NCBI GenBank assembly: GCA_963799245.1 | Contig: CAWCWN010000003.1 | Coordinates: 2,108,001 to 2,172,000 of the forward strand | DNA length: 64,000 bases | Direction of reading: 5' to 3' | Source: CAWCWN01 sp963799245 | Lineage (GTDB): Bacteria > Chloroflexota > Ktedonobacteria > Ktedonobacterales > Ktedonobacteraceae | Shown: piece after piece, positions 7,004-15,816 of the stretch | Numbering within the stretch: position 1 is the stretch's first letter | Layout of the letters: each line of letters begins with the position of its first letter | Program-made: the position numbers and the translations under genes | Notes under the pieces: generated by a model | The model's input: the letters and a program-made list of their open reading frames with translations, nothing else | What the model was told of the DNA's origin: nothing | Databases searched by the model: none

Positions 7004-8167
7004 ATGCCGGCGTATCATCGCCTGGGGCAGATCCCCCCCAAGAGGCACACGCAATTTCGCAAGCCCGACGGCACGCTCTATGCCGAAGAGCTTTTTGGCA
7101 CCGAGGGATTCTCGGGCAACTATTCCAACCTCTATTATCAGTATCCGCCCACGCGCGTGAAAAAAATTGAAGCATATATGCGGCTTGAGCCTGAAGAATG
7201 GCGCCAGGATGTGCAGCGCCACCACCACATCAAGACTGCCGGCCTGCCACGTGGCGGAGATGCTATCCTGGGCCGCCGGATTCTGTTGTACAATAAGGAC
7301 GTCACCCTCGCCGTCGCCTTGCCCGCGGCCTCCATGGATTACTTCTACCGCAATGCGGAATGCGATGAGGTCTACTTTGTCCACGAGGGGCAGGGCGTGC
7401 TGGAGACGAACTTTGGCCTCCTGCCCTATCATGAGGGAGACTATATCGTGATCCCTCGTGGCACGACCATGCGCTTTAAGTCCGGCAATGCCAGCGCAGC
7501 GCAGCGCTTTTTTATCATCGAGGCGCGCGGCACGATTGAGCCGCCGCGCCGTTATCTCAATCATAACGGGCAGCTGTTGGAGCACTCGCCCTACTGCGAG
7601 CGTGATATTCGCTGCCCGCAAGAAATCGAGACCCATAGCGAACGCGGCGACTTTGAGGTACGGATCAAGGTCGGCAACACCATCAGCAGCTACTGGTACG
7701 ACTTCCATCCTCTGAACACCGTTGGCTGGGACGGCTGCGAGTATCCCTGGATCTTTAATATCGCCGATTTTGAGCCGATTACCGGGCGCGTCCACCAGCC
7801 TCCCCCCGTGCACCAGACCTTCGCGGGGCCGAATTTCGTCGTCTGCTCGTTTGTGCCGCGCAAGCTGGACTATCATCCACTCTCGATACCGGTACCATAT
7901 AATCACAGCAACATCGACAGCGACGAGGTTCTTTACTATGTCAATGGGAACTTCGGCAGCCGCCGCGGCATCGAACGCTCTTCGATCACGCTGCACCCGC
8001 GCGGCATCGCCCATGGGCCGCATCCCGGGGCCGTGGAGAAGAGCCTGGGGGCCGAGCGCACCGAGGAACTTGCGGTGATGGTAGACACCTTCTATCCCCT
8101 GAAACTGGCGCAGGCGGCTCGCGCTTACGACGATGAGGCCTACCCCTACAGCTGGATTGAGGAATAG
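7004..8167 (+). CDS. hmgA: Homogentisate 1,2-dioxygenase
   Basis: This Fe(II) cupin-like enzyme opens homogentisate to maleylacetoacetate. The 387-residue protein carries the family's C-terminal metal region HGPHPGAVEKS, in which the first His and the Glu match known iron ligands. It also has central cupin strands (DEVYFVHEGQGVLETNFG, EGDYIVIPRGT). It is shorter than the ~440-residue proteobacterial and animal enzymes but in the range of actinobacterial-type ones. GAGAGAAGGAGG precedes the ATG. With hppD and fah it completes three of the four steps from 4-hydroxyphenylpyruvate to fumarate and acetoacetate. No maleylacetoacetate isomerase lies beside them, so that step is encoded elsewhere or is glutathione-independent. 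Confidence 0.93.
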   Translation: MPAYHRLGQIPPKRHTQFRKPDGTLYAEELFGTEGFSGNYSNLYYQYPPTRVKKIEAYMRLEPEEWRQDVQRHHHIKTAGLPRGGDAILGRRILLYNKDVTLAVALPAASMDYFYRNAECDEVYFVHEGQGVLETNFGLLPYHEGDYIVIPRGTTMRFKSGNASAAQRFFIIEARGTIEPPRRYLNHNGQLLEHSPYCERDIRCPQEIETHSERGDFEVRIKVGNTISSYWYDFHPLNTVGWDGCEYPWIFNIADFEPITGRVHQPPPVHQTFAGPNFVVCSFVPRKLDYHPLSIPVPYNHSNIDSDEVLYYVNGNFGSRRGIERSSITLHPRGIAHGPHPGAVEKSLGAERTEELAVMVDTFYPLKLAQAARAYDDEAYPYSWIEE

Positions 8168-8317
8168 AGCGACGGGGCAACGTCGGCTCCCCGTCCGGCG
8201 TCGCCCTATTCACTGGATTGTGGCTTCCCCATCTCCACTCCTGGCGAATTTGAGACGGTCCGCTTGATCGCCTCAACGGTCGATAATGCTGAAATCTGCT
8301 GCCTGCCTCACAATCAA

Positions 8318-8452
8318 TGTTGAGTTGTCAAGTCCCCGAAATCCTAAATATTATAACAAGGTAATGGGAGGAACCACGGGCAAGCCGTGTTCCTGGGCAA
8401 ATTGATCAGGCGATCGATATCTCAAACTCTGGTGCGGTCGCGTGGTATTGCT
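8318..8452 (-). pseudogene. Remnant of an IS481/IS3-type transposase (C-terminus and terminal repeat)
   Basis: On the minus strand 8452-8351 reads SNTTRPHQSLRYRSPDQF and on to a TAA stop (8353-8351). This is the characteristic end of DDE integrase-core transposases of the IS481/IS3 group (RPHxSL followed by xxxSPxxF). About 16 bp past the stop lies TGTTGAGTTGTCAAGTCC (8318-8335), which resembles an IS481 terminal repeat starting with TG. Nothing upstream on the minus strand continues the catalytic core, so only one end of a former insertion survives. Confidence 0.65.
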
Positions 8453-8469
8453 GCTTGAAATTTCAAGCA
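8452..8469. repeat. 18-bp perfect palindrome at the edge of the IS remnant
   Basis: TGCTTGAAATTTCAAGCA is self-complementary with no spacer. It sits exactly where the transposase reading frame loses its family resemblance, so it may mark the deletion junction or be an unrelated protein-binding site. Confidence 0.4.
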
Positions 8470-8630
8470 AGAGCAGGGAATAAGTAATGCTCTGTTAGTT
8501 ACGTAGCGCGGCGCCTGCGCTGCAGCTCAAGAGAAAACTCACAACACATTACAAGTAGAGGCGTGGCAACAGCGGCTGGTAAAAGATCAAGCGCCAACAG
8601 CGTTGCCAAGCGCCAAATTAGCACTGAGCA

Positions 8631-8670
8631 GTGAGTGCCCGGGAGAGCTCTCCCGGGCACTCACTTTTTT
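8631..8670 (+). terminator. Rho-independent terminator (34-bp perfect palindrome plus T6)
   Basis: Bases 8631-8664 are a perfect palindrome with arms of 17 bp centred on GAG/CTC, followed by six T (8665-8670). It is the only hairpin seen here with a clean canonical T-run on the plus strand. It would stop transcripts from the hmgA side, or act as an attenuator for leuC, which starts 105 bp later. Confidence 0.8.
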
Positions 8671-8775
8671 CTTTACGCAGGCAGGAGAATGTGGCGCGGG
8701 CTATCAAAATGAAATAGTTATGTGAGATAATAGGTGTAACAAGCTCACAGAAGCGTCTCATCGAGACCTAGAAGG

Positions 8776-10209
8776 ATGGCTAAAATGAACGAAAGCGGCG
8801 CAACGCCAAAGACGATGTTTGAAAAGATCTGGGAAGCTCACACTGTACGTGAGACCCCGGGAGAGTCGACCATTCTTTATATAGATCGACATCTTGTGCA
8901 TGAGGTCACCTCACCGCAGGCTTTCGCAGGGCTGAGGCTCAGCAGGCGCAGTGTGCGCCGTCCCGATGCTACCATCGCCGTGCTCGACCATAATGTGCCT
9001 ACGGTGAGTGGGCGCAAGATGATCAATGTGGTTGATCGGGCAAGCGAGTTGTGTATCACCACCATGGAGCAGAATGCCAGAGACTTTGGCGTGACCCTCT
9101 TTGACATGCAGGACGAACGCCAGGGCATCGTGCATGTCATCGGTCCGGAGCAGGGCATTACGCTGCCCGGCATGACGATCGTGTGTGGCGACTCGCATAC
9201 ATCTACCCATGGCGCCATGGGCGCCCTGGCCTTTGGCATCGGTACCAGTGAGATTGAGCATGTCCTGGCAACCCAGTGTCTCTTGCAGCAGCGGCCCCAG
9301 ACCATGAACATTCGGATCGAGGGCACCCTCGCTCCAGGCGTGACCGCTAAAGACGTGGCCCTGGCCGTTATTGGCAAGCTCGGCACCGGCGTTGGCACCG
9401 GCCACGTTATCGAGTTTAGCGGCTCGGCTGTACGCAGCCTCTCCATGGAGGGGCGTATGACCCTCTGTAACATGGCCATTGAGGCCGGGGCGTGTGCTGG
9501 TATGGTCGCGCCTGACGATACCACCTTTGCCTACATCAAGGGGCGTTCCTTCGCGCCGCGGGGGGAAATGTTTGAGCAGGCGGTCGCCTCGTGGCGACGA
9601 CTGGCGAGCGATCCCGGGTCCAGCTTCGATAGCGTTTATGAAATAAATATCGATGGCCTTGGCCCACAGGTTACCTGGGGCACCAATCCCGGTATGGTTG
9701 CCGACGTCACCGCCAGCGTACCTGACCCCGCTAAAGAGAGCGACCCCTTAAAGCGCCAGGCCTACGAGCGCGCCCTGAAGTATATGGGGCTTGCAGCCGG
9801 CCAGCGTATTGAGGACATTGCTGTGGACACTGTTTTTATCGGCTCCTGCACCAATTCGCGCCTTGAGGACCTGCGCCTGGCCGCCCGCTACGTCAAAGGC
9901 AAGCATGTCGCGCCTGGTGTGCGGGCCCTGGTCGTTCCCGGCTCGATGCGCGTGCGCCGTATGGCCGAAGAAGAAGGACTCGCAGATATTTTCTGCGCCG
10001 CCGGCTTTGATTGGCGCGAGGCTGGCTGCAGTATGTGTATCGCCATGAATGGCGATCAATTGTCAGAAGGCGAGCGCTGCGCCTCGACAAGCAACCGCAA
10101 CTTTGAGGGCCGCCAGGGCCGCGGTGGACGCACCCACCTTGTGAGTCCAGCTATGGCCGCCGCCGCCGCCGTTGCCGGTCACTTTGTTGATATTCGGGAT
10201 CAGCAATAG
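8776..10209 (+). CDS. leuC: 3-isopropylmalate dehydratase large subunit
   Basis: This aconitase-family [4Fe-4S] subunit isomerises 2- to 3-isopropylmalate with LeuD in leucine synthesis. The 477-residue length is normal for bacterial LeuC. Cluster cysteines are visible in GSCTNSRLEDL and in AGCSMCIAMNGD. The substrate loop GDSHTSTHGAMGALAFGIGTSEIEH and the ending STSNRNFEGRQGRGGRTHLVSPAMAAAAAVAGHF are strongly conserved. AAGGATGG precedes the ATG. leuD follows after 87 bp. The leu genes for synthase and dehydrogenase are not in the window. Confidence 0.96.
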   Translation: MAKMNESGATPKTMFEKIWEAHTVRETPGESTILYIDRHLVHEVTSPQAFAGLRLSRRSVRRPDATIAVLDHNVPTVSGRKMINVVDRASELCITTMEQNARDFGVTLFDMQDERQGIVHVIGPEQGITLPGMTIVCGDSHTSTHGAMGALAFGIGTSEIEHVLATQCLLQQRPQTMNIRIEGTLAPGVTAKDVALAVIGKLGTGVGTGHVIEFSGSAVRSLSMEGRMTLCNMAIEAGACAGMVAPDDTTFAYIKGRSFAPRGEMFEQAVASWRRLASDPGSSFDSVYEINIDGLGPQVTWGTNPGMVADVTASVPDPAKESDPLKRQAYERALKYMGLAAGQRIEDIAVDTVFIGSCTNSRLEDLRLAARYVKGKHVAPGVRALVVPGSMRVRRMAEEEGLADIFCAAGFDWREAGCSMCIAMNGDQLSEGERCASTSNRNFEGRQGRGGRTHLVSPAMAAAAAVAGHFVDIRDQQ

Positions 10210-10296
10210 TCCTCTACCTGGCCTGGAGCGCTCGCTGCCCCTGGCGAGGGATACGCCTTCAGGCCGGCTCGTGCTTAAAGGAGAAAGATAGACCAT

Positions 10297-10917
10297 ATGG
10301 AACCATTTACCACACTTAGCGGGCTGGTTGCGCCTCTGGACCGCACCAACGTCAATACCGATGAGATCACTCCCGCCCGCTTTCTCAAGACCATCGAGCG
10401 CACGGGCTTCGATGCGGCCCTCTTTGCCAACTGGCGCTACCTGGACGTCAACGGCACGCAGCCCAATCCCGATTTTGTGTTGAATCAGCCACGTTACGGG
10501 GGCGCGACGATTTTGCTGGCCGGTGAGAACTTTGGCAGCGGCTCCTCGCGCGAGCATGCGCCCTGGGCCATCCGTGATTACGGTTTTCGCTGTCTGATCG
10601 CGCCTAGCTTTGCCGATATCTTCTATAACAACTGCTTTAATAACGGCCTCCTGCCGGTAACGCTGGCCGAGCCGATCGTGCGCGAACTCTTTGCGGAGGT
10701 TGAAGCTCACGAGGGCTATGCTCTGACGGTCGATCTGGCGGCGCAGACCGTCACGACGCCCGGTCGGAGGGTCCTGCACTTTGAGATCGACTCTTTCAGG
10801 AAAAATGCCCTGCTGCAGGGGCTGGACAATATAGGCTGGACGCTGTCTCACAAGGACGAAATAGCTGCTTACGAGGCGCGCAGGCAACATGAGGCTCCCT
10901 GGATATTTAGCAGGTAA
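10297..10917 (+). CDS. leuD: 3-isopropylmalate dehydratase small subunit
   Basis: The 206-residue swivel subunit works with LeuC. Family signatures are visible: NVNTDEITPARFLKTIERTGF at the N-terminus, GENFGSGSSREHAPWAI (the substrate-contacting Ser/Arg loop), and SFADIFYNNCFNNGLLPV. The start ATG is preceded by AAAGGAGAAAG. The length agrees with bacterial LeuD (about 200). The pdh genes start 43 bp downstream on the same strand, so readthrough is possible. Confidence 0.96.
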   Translation: MEPFTTLSGLVAPLDRTNVNTDEITPARFLKTIERTGFDAALFANWRYLDVNGTQPNPDFVLNQPRYGGATILLAGENFGSGSSREHAPWAIRDYGFRCLIAPSFADIFYNNCFNNGLLPVTLAEPIVRELFAEVEAHEGYALTVDLAAQTVTTPGRRVLHFEIDSFRKNALLQGLDNIGWTLSHKDEIAAYEARRQHEAPWIFSR

Positions 10918-10960
10918 ACGATCCGGCGGCTTTCAATTGACATAACAAAAGGAGCGCGAC

Positions 10961-12046
10961 GTGGCGATTTCTCAAGTTGACCCTGGTATGGCCCCGTATC
11001 AAATCCTCGACGAGCAAGGCAAACTGGTTGGGAAGATGCCCGACCTCAGCGCGGAGCGCCTGCTCTCGCTCTATCGCTACATGCAGTTGGGGCGGGCCTT
11101 CTCCAATAAGATCATTGCCCTGCAGCGCCAGGGTCGTGCCACGACCTTTGGTTCACTGCTTGGCCAGGAGGCGACAGCTGTGGGCCTGGCGGCTCCTTTA
11201 TATGCGCAAGACTGGCTGACCACTTCGTATCGCGAGCTTGCCTCCCTGATGGTCAGGGGGCTGCCATTAGCCACACTGATCTACTCTTTTCGAGGCTTTA
11301 CGCCTGAAAACTTTCCGCGCGAAATCCACTGCCTGCCCATTCAGATCGTCGTAGGCACGCAGATGCTGCATGCCGTCGGGCTGGCGCTGGCCGCGAAAAT
11401 CGCGGGCGATCCGGTGGTGGCCGTGGGCGTTTGTGGCGATGGTGCCACCTCGGAGGGCGATTTTAACGAAGCACTCAACTTCGCCGGCGTCTTCCAGGTC
11501 CCGGCTGTCCTGGTCGTACAAAACAATGGCTGGGCCATCAGCGTCCCGCGCCACAAGCAGAGCGCGGCCCCAACGTTGGCCTCGCGGGGCGCGGGCTTTG
11601 GCCTGCCTTCTGTGCTGGTTGATGGCAACGATATCCTGGCGGTCTATGATGTGATGCGGCAGGCGGTCGAGCGAGCCCGTGCGGGGCAGGGTCCGACGCT
11701 GGTGGAGACGCTCACGTACCGCATCGGCGCCCATACCACCGCCGATGATCCCACGCGCTACCGCCGGCCCGAGGAGGTTGAGACCTGGCGTGCCAGGGAT
11801 CCCATCTTGCGTTTCCAGCGTTTCTTGCAGCAGCGCGACCTGCTCAGCGCTGAAGAGGATTGCCAGCTGCGCGAGGTGATTGAGGAGGAGATCAACGAGG
11901 CTGTACGCGCGGCGGAGGCTCTGCCGCCCATGGCTCCCGACAGCATCTTTGACTACTCTACGGCTACCCCTTCAGCGCGTCTGCAGGAACAGCGAGCCGA
12001 GCTGCTGCGCAATGTAGATCGGCGGCAGCGGGGAAAGGGAGACTAG
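10961..12046 (+). CDS. pdhA: Pyruvate (2-oxoacid) dehydrogenase E1 component, alpha subunit
   Basis: This thiamine-diphosphate subunit decarboxylates pyruvate or a branched 2-oxoacid with the beta subunit. The 361-residue protein has the ThDP/Mg motif GDGATSEGDFNEALNFAGVF ending in NN (VVQNNGWAIS). The phosphorylation-loop region is YRIGAHTTADDPTRYR. The start is GTG 10961, preceded by AAAGGAGCG. E1-beta begins 3 bp after the stop, so expression is coupled. Sequence alone does not separate pyruvate from branched-chain 2-oxoacid specificity; leuCD next door leaves both open. Confidence 0.93.
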   Translation: MAISQVDPGMAPYQILDEQGKLVGKMPDLSAERLLSLYRYMQLGRAFSNKIIALQRQGRATTFGSLLGQEATAVGLAAPLYAQDWLTTSYRELASLMVRGLPLATLIYSFRGFTPENFPREIHCLPIQIVVGTQMLHAVGLALAAKIAGDPVVAVGVCGDGATSEGDFNEALNFAGVFQVPAVLVVQNNGWAISVPRHKQSAAPTLASRGAGFGLPSVLVDGNDILAVYDVMRQAVERARAGQGPTLVETLTYRIGAHTTADDPTRYRRPEEVETWRARDPILRFQRFLQQRDLLSAEEDCQLREVIEEEINEAVRAAEALPPMAPDSIFDYSTATPSARLQEQRAELLRNVDRRQRGKGD

Positions 12047-12049
12047 TGT

Positions 12050-13030
12050 ATGTTAATGACGATGGTGGAGGCCCTGAACTCGGCCCTGAGACTGGAGCTT
12101 GAGCGTGACAAGCGCGTTGTCATTTTGGGGCAGGATATTGGAGCCAACGGCGGCGTCTTCCGGGTCACCGAGCACCTGCAGGAGAAGTTTGGCGAGCGGC
12201 GCGTCTTCGATACACCCCTGGCGGAATCCGCTATAATTGGGAGCGCCGTCGGTATGTCCGTCTATGGCCTGCGCCCCATTGCCGAGATCCAGTTCGCCGG
12301 TTTCCTCTTTGTAGGCATGAACCAGCTGGTCACACAGGCGGCACGCATGCGCTTGCGCAGCGCGGGGGCATTTACCTGTCCCATGGTTGTGCGCGCTCCC
12401 TATGGTGGAGGGGTGCGCACGCCGGAGATGCACTCCGACAGCCTTGAAGGTATCTTTATGCAGGCGCCTGGACTCAAGGTCGTCATCCCCTCTAACCCCC
12501 ATGACGCCAAGGGACTGCTGGCTTCCGCGGTCGCCGACCCAGACCCCGTCCTCTTCCTGGAGAACATCAAGCTCTATCGTTCGTTCCGCCAGGAGACGCC
12601 AGAGGAATACTACTCTATTCCACTGGGGAAGGCCAGAACAGCGCAGGAGGGCAGCGATGTCAGCATCTTCGCCTATGGGGCAATGGTTTCGCTGGCCCTC
12701 GAGGCGGCGAAGCAGATTCAGCAAGAGAGCGGCACAAGCGCTGAGGTCATTGACCTGCGCACTGTCTGGCCCCTGGATGAGGAGGCGATTGTTGCCTCGC
12801 TGGAGAAGACCGGCCGGGCCATAGTTGTGCATGAGGCGGCGCGTGCGGGTGGAGTGGGGGCTGAAGTCACCGCGCTCATCAATGAGCGCTGCCTCTATTC
12901 CCTGCTCAAGCCGGTTGAACGTGTAAGCGGCTACGATACACCCTACCCCTTCCCGGGCCTGGAGGACTACTATGTGCCTGATGTCGCCAGAGTATTAACG
13001 GCGCTGCGCCGCGTCATGGCAGCGGACTGA
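12050..13030 (+). CDS. pdhB: Pyruvate (2-oxoacid) dehydrogenase E1 component, beta subunit
   Basis: The 326-residue transketolase-like subunit pairs with PdhA. Visible are VVILGQDIGANGGVFRVTEHL, the ThDP-contacting DTPLAESAIIGSAVGMSVYGLRP, and VRAPYGGGVRTPEMHSDSLEG. The transketolase C-terminal domain carries IDLRTVWPLDEEAIVASLEKTGRAIVVHEA. AAAGGGAGACTAG overlapping the end of pdhA acts as ribosome site. The E2 gene follows after 43 bp. Confidence 0.93.
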   Translation: MLMTMVEALNSALRLELERDKRVVILGQDIGANGGVFRVTEHLQEKFGERRVFDTPLAESAIIGSAVGMSVYGLRPIAEIQFAGFLFVGMNQLVTQAARMRLRSAGAFTCPMVVRAPYGGGVRTPEMHSDSLEGIFMQAPGLKVVIPSNPHDAKGLLASAVADPDPVLFLENIKLYRSFRQETPEEYYSIPLGKARTAQEGSDVSIFAYGAMVSLALEAAKQIQQESGTSAEVIDLRTVWPLDEEAIVASLEKTGRAIVVHEAARAGGVGAEVTALINERCLYSLLKPVERVSGYDTPYPFPGLEDYYVPDVARVLTALRRVMAAD

Positions 13031-13073
13031 AGTAAACTGGCGCAGGTAAAGACACTTTGGAGAGTAATTGCAT

Positions 13074-14279
13074 ATGTACGAATTTAAGCTGGCAGATCTG
13101 GGGGAGGGTATGCATGAGGCGGAGATCATTGAATGGCTCATCAAAGAGGGAGATAGCGCCAGGCTTGATCAAACCATCGCGAAGGTGGAGACCGATAAGG
13201 CTATCGTCGAGCTGCCAGCTCCCGTGGCTGGACGGGTCAAGAAGATTCGCGTCCAGCACGGCCAGAGCGCGAAGGTCGGCGACGTACTGGTCGACTTTGA
13301 GATGGACGATGCCCCCGCGGCTCCCGCCGCCGCTGCTGAGGCGAACACGCCTGAGACGGTAGCGGCGCAGGCATATTCGCCGCCCGCCAGGTCGCGCCCG
13401 CTGGCGGCGCCCGCTGTGCGTAAACTCGCCTTCGAACTGGGCGTCGACCTGGAGCGGGTTACTCCTTCTAGCGCGAGCGGGCGCATCTCACTGGAAGAAG
13501 TGCGGGCATATGCCGCGCAGGCCGCGTCACCGCCCGAGCCCGCGCGGGTGGAGCAACAGGAGCGGCCCTCTCAGGCCGGGGATGAGCGCCAGGCGCTGAC
13601 AGGCCTGCGTAAGCGCATCGCCGAGCATATGGAGCGCTCCTGGCGCACTATCCCTCATGCCACCGCCTTCGATGAGGTTGATGGCCGCGCCCTGATGGAC
13701 CTGCGCCAGAGCTTGAAGGCGGCCGCGCAACAGCGCGGTGCGCGCCTGACCTATATGCCCCTGCTCGTCAAATTGCTTGTGCCGCTGCTCAAGGAATTTC
13801 CCATTTTTAATGCCAGTCTCGACGAGGAGAAGCGCGAGATCATCTTCAAACGCTCCTACCATATTGGTATCGCCGCCGCTTCTCCTGAGGGCCTGCTCGT
13901 ACCTGTCCTGCGCGATGCCGATCATTTGACGCTGCTGGAAATTGCCGGCCGCCTTGAAAAATTGCTGGAGGGAGCGCGCAGCCGTACGCTGGCCCTGTCC
14001 GAGCTCAGTGGGAGCACCTTTACGCTCAACAATGTCGGCAGCTTTGGCGGCAGCAGCGGCACGCCCATCATTAACGCGCCCGAAGCGGCTATTCTCGCGG
14101 TCGGAAGATTGCAGGAGAAAGCCGTCGTCGAGCAGGGCACAATCGTGGCAAGGCCGGTCATACCACTGGCCCTCTCGTTTGATCATCGCCTGATCGATGG
14201 CGAACTGGCGGCCAGATTCCTCGCGCGCTTCAAAGAACTGCTGACGAATCCCCAGCAGTTGCTGCTGGATATGCATTAG
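13074..14279 (+). CDS. pdhC: Dihydrolipoamide acyltransferase (E2) of a 2-oxoacid dehydrogenase complex
   Basis: This 401-residue E2 has one N-terminal lipoyl domain (residues ~2-78), with the lipoylated lysine in VETDKAIVELPAP. Ala/Pro-rich linkers flank a peripheral-subunit-binding domain (APAVRKLAFELGVDLERV). The catalytic acyltransferase domain ends with SFDHRLIDGELAARFL, containing the active-site His and Asp (HRxxDG). I chose ATG 13074, with TTGGAGAG before it, over the TTG two codons upstream. It lies third in the E1a-E1b-E2-E3 set. Confidence 0.93.
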   Translation: MYEFKLADLGEGMHEAEIIEWLIKEGDSARLDQTIAKVETDKAIVELPAPVAGRVKKIRVQHGQSAKVGDVLVDFEMDDAPAAPAAAAEANTPETVAAQAYSPPARSRPLAAPAVRKLAFELGVDLERVTPSSASGRISLEEVRAYAAQAASPPEPARVEQQERPSQAGDERQALTGLRKRIAEHMERSWRTIPHATAFDEVDGRALMDLRQSLKAAAQQRGARLTYMPLLVKLLVPLLKEFPIFNASLDEEKREIIFKRSYHIGIAAASPEGLLVPVLRDADHLTLLEIAGRLEKLLEGARSRTLALSELSGSTFTLNNVGSFGGSSGTPIINAPEAAILAVGRLQEKAVVEQGTIVARPVIPLALSFDHRLIDGELAARFLARFKELLTNPQQLLLDMH

Positions 14280-14332
14280 GCCTGTTGCGCTTCTGTGATG
14301 GCGCGGGTTGGAGCAAAGAAAGAAGCAAAGCA

Positions 14333-15706
14333 ATGGTTGTTGGAGATGTTACCACCGCTGTGGATGTGCTTGTACTGGGCGCCGGACCGGGCGGTTATGT
14401 CGCAGCTATTCGCGCCGCCCAGCTTGGACATCATGTGACCCTCGTTGACCAGGGCGCGCCAGGTGGGACCTGCCTCAAGCGAGGCTGTATACCGCTGAAG
14501 GCTCTGCTGACGTCCTCGGAGCGCTACTACCAGACGCGCACGGAAGAACTGGCTTTGATGGGCATCTCCGCCGCGGCAGTCACGTTTGACTGGGCTAAAA
14601 TGCAGGCCTGGAAAGAGAGTGTCGTTGAGCGCTTAAGCGATGGTGTGCGGCGCCTGATCGCCGGCAACCACATCGAATATATTTGTGGCACAGGCTGGTT
14701 TATCAATAATTCTGAGGTGCGCGTGGAGGGCGAACATGGCTCGCAGCGCTTCAAGTTTGAGCGCTGCGTGCTTGCCGTCGGAGCCGAGGCCGCCCCGTAT
14801 CCTCAGCTTACCTGGCATGGCGGGGACATCATCACACCTGAGCAGGCACTGGCGCTGCCGCAACTACCGCAGGCGCTGGGCGTCAGCGGCGATGACTATA
14901 TCGCCCTGGAACTGGCCAGCGTCTTTGCCCGCCTGGGGGTCAGGGTTACGCTTTACGTACCTGGCGAGCGCCTCCTGGCGGGCTTCGAACCCGCCGCCCT
15001 GCGCCTGGTCCAGGCCGGGTTGCGTAAACTGGGCGTTAAAGTGGTGAACGTCGCGGGCGAGGTCACAGCTGAAAAACTGGACGCGCGGCCACTGGTCATC
15101 TCGCATGGGGTGCTGCCCCATACCGCTGGCCTGCACCTGGATGTCACCGACGTGCAATGCTTGGCCAGCGGCGGCATCAGCGTCAATACTATGCAGCAGA
15201 GCAGCGTACCACACATCTTTGCCGTCGGTGACTGCACAGGCGGCCACGCCCTCGCAAGCGTCGCTATGAAGCAGGCCAGGGTAGCTGCCGAGGTCGCCTC
15301 GGGCCAGCGCGTCCAGTTCGCGCCCCTCGTGGCCCCGCTGATCGCGCACTCCACGCCTGAAATCGCCAGTGCGGGCTACAGTGAGGAAGATGCCAGGCGG
15401 GCGGGCTATACCATCGTGAGCGGGCGTTTCCCCTTCGCCGCCAATGGCCGCGCCCTGACGCTCGCCGCCGATAGCGGCGTGGCCATGCTCGTCGCCAATG
15501 CCGAGGATGGGCAGCTGCTCGGAGCAACGCTGGTAGGGCCGCGCGCCGGCGAACTCATCGGCCAGGCAGCGCTGGCCATCGAAATGGGGGCGACCCTGAC
15601 CGATTTGGCGGAGATCCTCTACGCGCACCCGGATTTGAGCGAGACCCTCCAGGCAGGCGCTGAGGACGCCCTGGACAGGGCCATCCATGTGCTGACAAAG
15701 GCGTAG
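14333..15706 (+). CDS. lpdA: Dihydrolipoamide dehydrogenase (E3)
   Basis: This flavoprotein reoxidises lipoamide for the upstream E2 using NAD+. The 457-residue protein begins with an FAD-binding VLGAGPGGYVAAIRAAQLG. The redox pair is in GGTCLKRGCIPLKALL (two Cys five apart). The second GxGxxG NAD motif is altered: ALGVSGDDYIALELASVFARLG has GVSGDD in place of GGGxxG. The dimer-interface end HPDLSETLQAGAED supplies the His-Pro of the partner site, although the usual HAHPTLSE has become YAHPDLSE. I chose ATG 14333, since the longer frame to 14285 adds residues before the nucleotide fold. It is 53 bp after E2. Confidence 0.9.
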   Translation: MVVGDVTTAVDVLVLGAGPGGYVAAIRAAQLGHHVTLVDQGAPGGTCLKRGCIPLKALLTSSERYYQTRTEELALMGISAAAVTFDWAKMQAWKESVVERLSDGVRRLIAGNHIEYICGTGWFINNSEVRVEGEHGSQRFKFERCVLAVGAEAAPYPQLTWHGGDIITPEQALALPQLPQALGVSGDDYIALELASVFARLGVRVTLYVPGERLLAGFEPAALRLVQAGLRKLGVKVVNVAGEVTAEKLDARPLVISHGVLPHTAGLHLDVTDVQCLASGGISVNTMQQSSVPHIFAVGDCTGGHALASVAMKQARVAAEVASGQRVQFAPLVAPLIAHSTPEIASAGYSEEDARRAGYTIVSGRFPFAANGRALTLAADSGVAMLVANAEDGQLLGATLVGPRAGELIGQAALAIEMGATLTDLAEILYAHPDLSETLQAGAEDALDRAIHVLTKA

Positions 15707-15780
15707 ACCGCGGCGCTGTACATCTTTCCTCTTGCAGCGTGAGGGAGGTGTCTACTAGCGGTTAAATGGAGAGTGAATTG

Positions 15781-15811
15781 GGCCATGCTGGTCTTCCCGG
15801 CCAGCATGGCC
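15781..15811. terminator. Bidirectional terminator-like hairpin between lpdA and the molbindin gene
   Basis: GGCCATGCTGG (15781-15791) pairs perfectly with CCAGCATGGCC (15801-15811) around a 9-nt loop. It lies between convergent genes. There is no T-run on either side. Confidence 0.65.
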
Positions 15812-15816
15812 AGGCT

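Larger units (their letters stand above)
8168..8775. other. 608-bp gene-free stretch with IS remnant, palindromes and terminator
   Basis: A GACGGGG/CCCCGTC hairpin (8171-8195) right after hmgA may be its terminator. An IS-like end and transposase fragment occupy about 8318-8452. An 18-bp perfect palindrome spans 8452-8469, and a 34-bp palindromic terminator spans 8631-8670. The last ~100 bp must hold the leuC promoter; GATAAT near 8731 is a candidate -10 without a clear -35. No T-box consensus was found. Confidence 0.6.

Noticed and set aside
6860..8023. 387-residue frame antisense to hmgA
   Set aside because: It mirrors the GC-biased codons of hmgA; the protein has no domain resemblance and no start signal.
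8168..8775. T-box or leucine riboswitch before leuC
   Set aside because: No AGGGTGG-ACCGCG-type sequence or Stem I block is present; only a terminator is seen.
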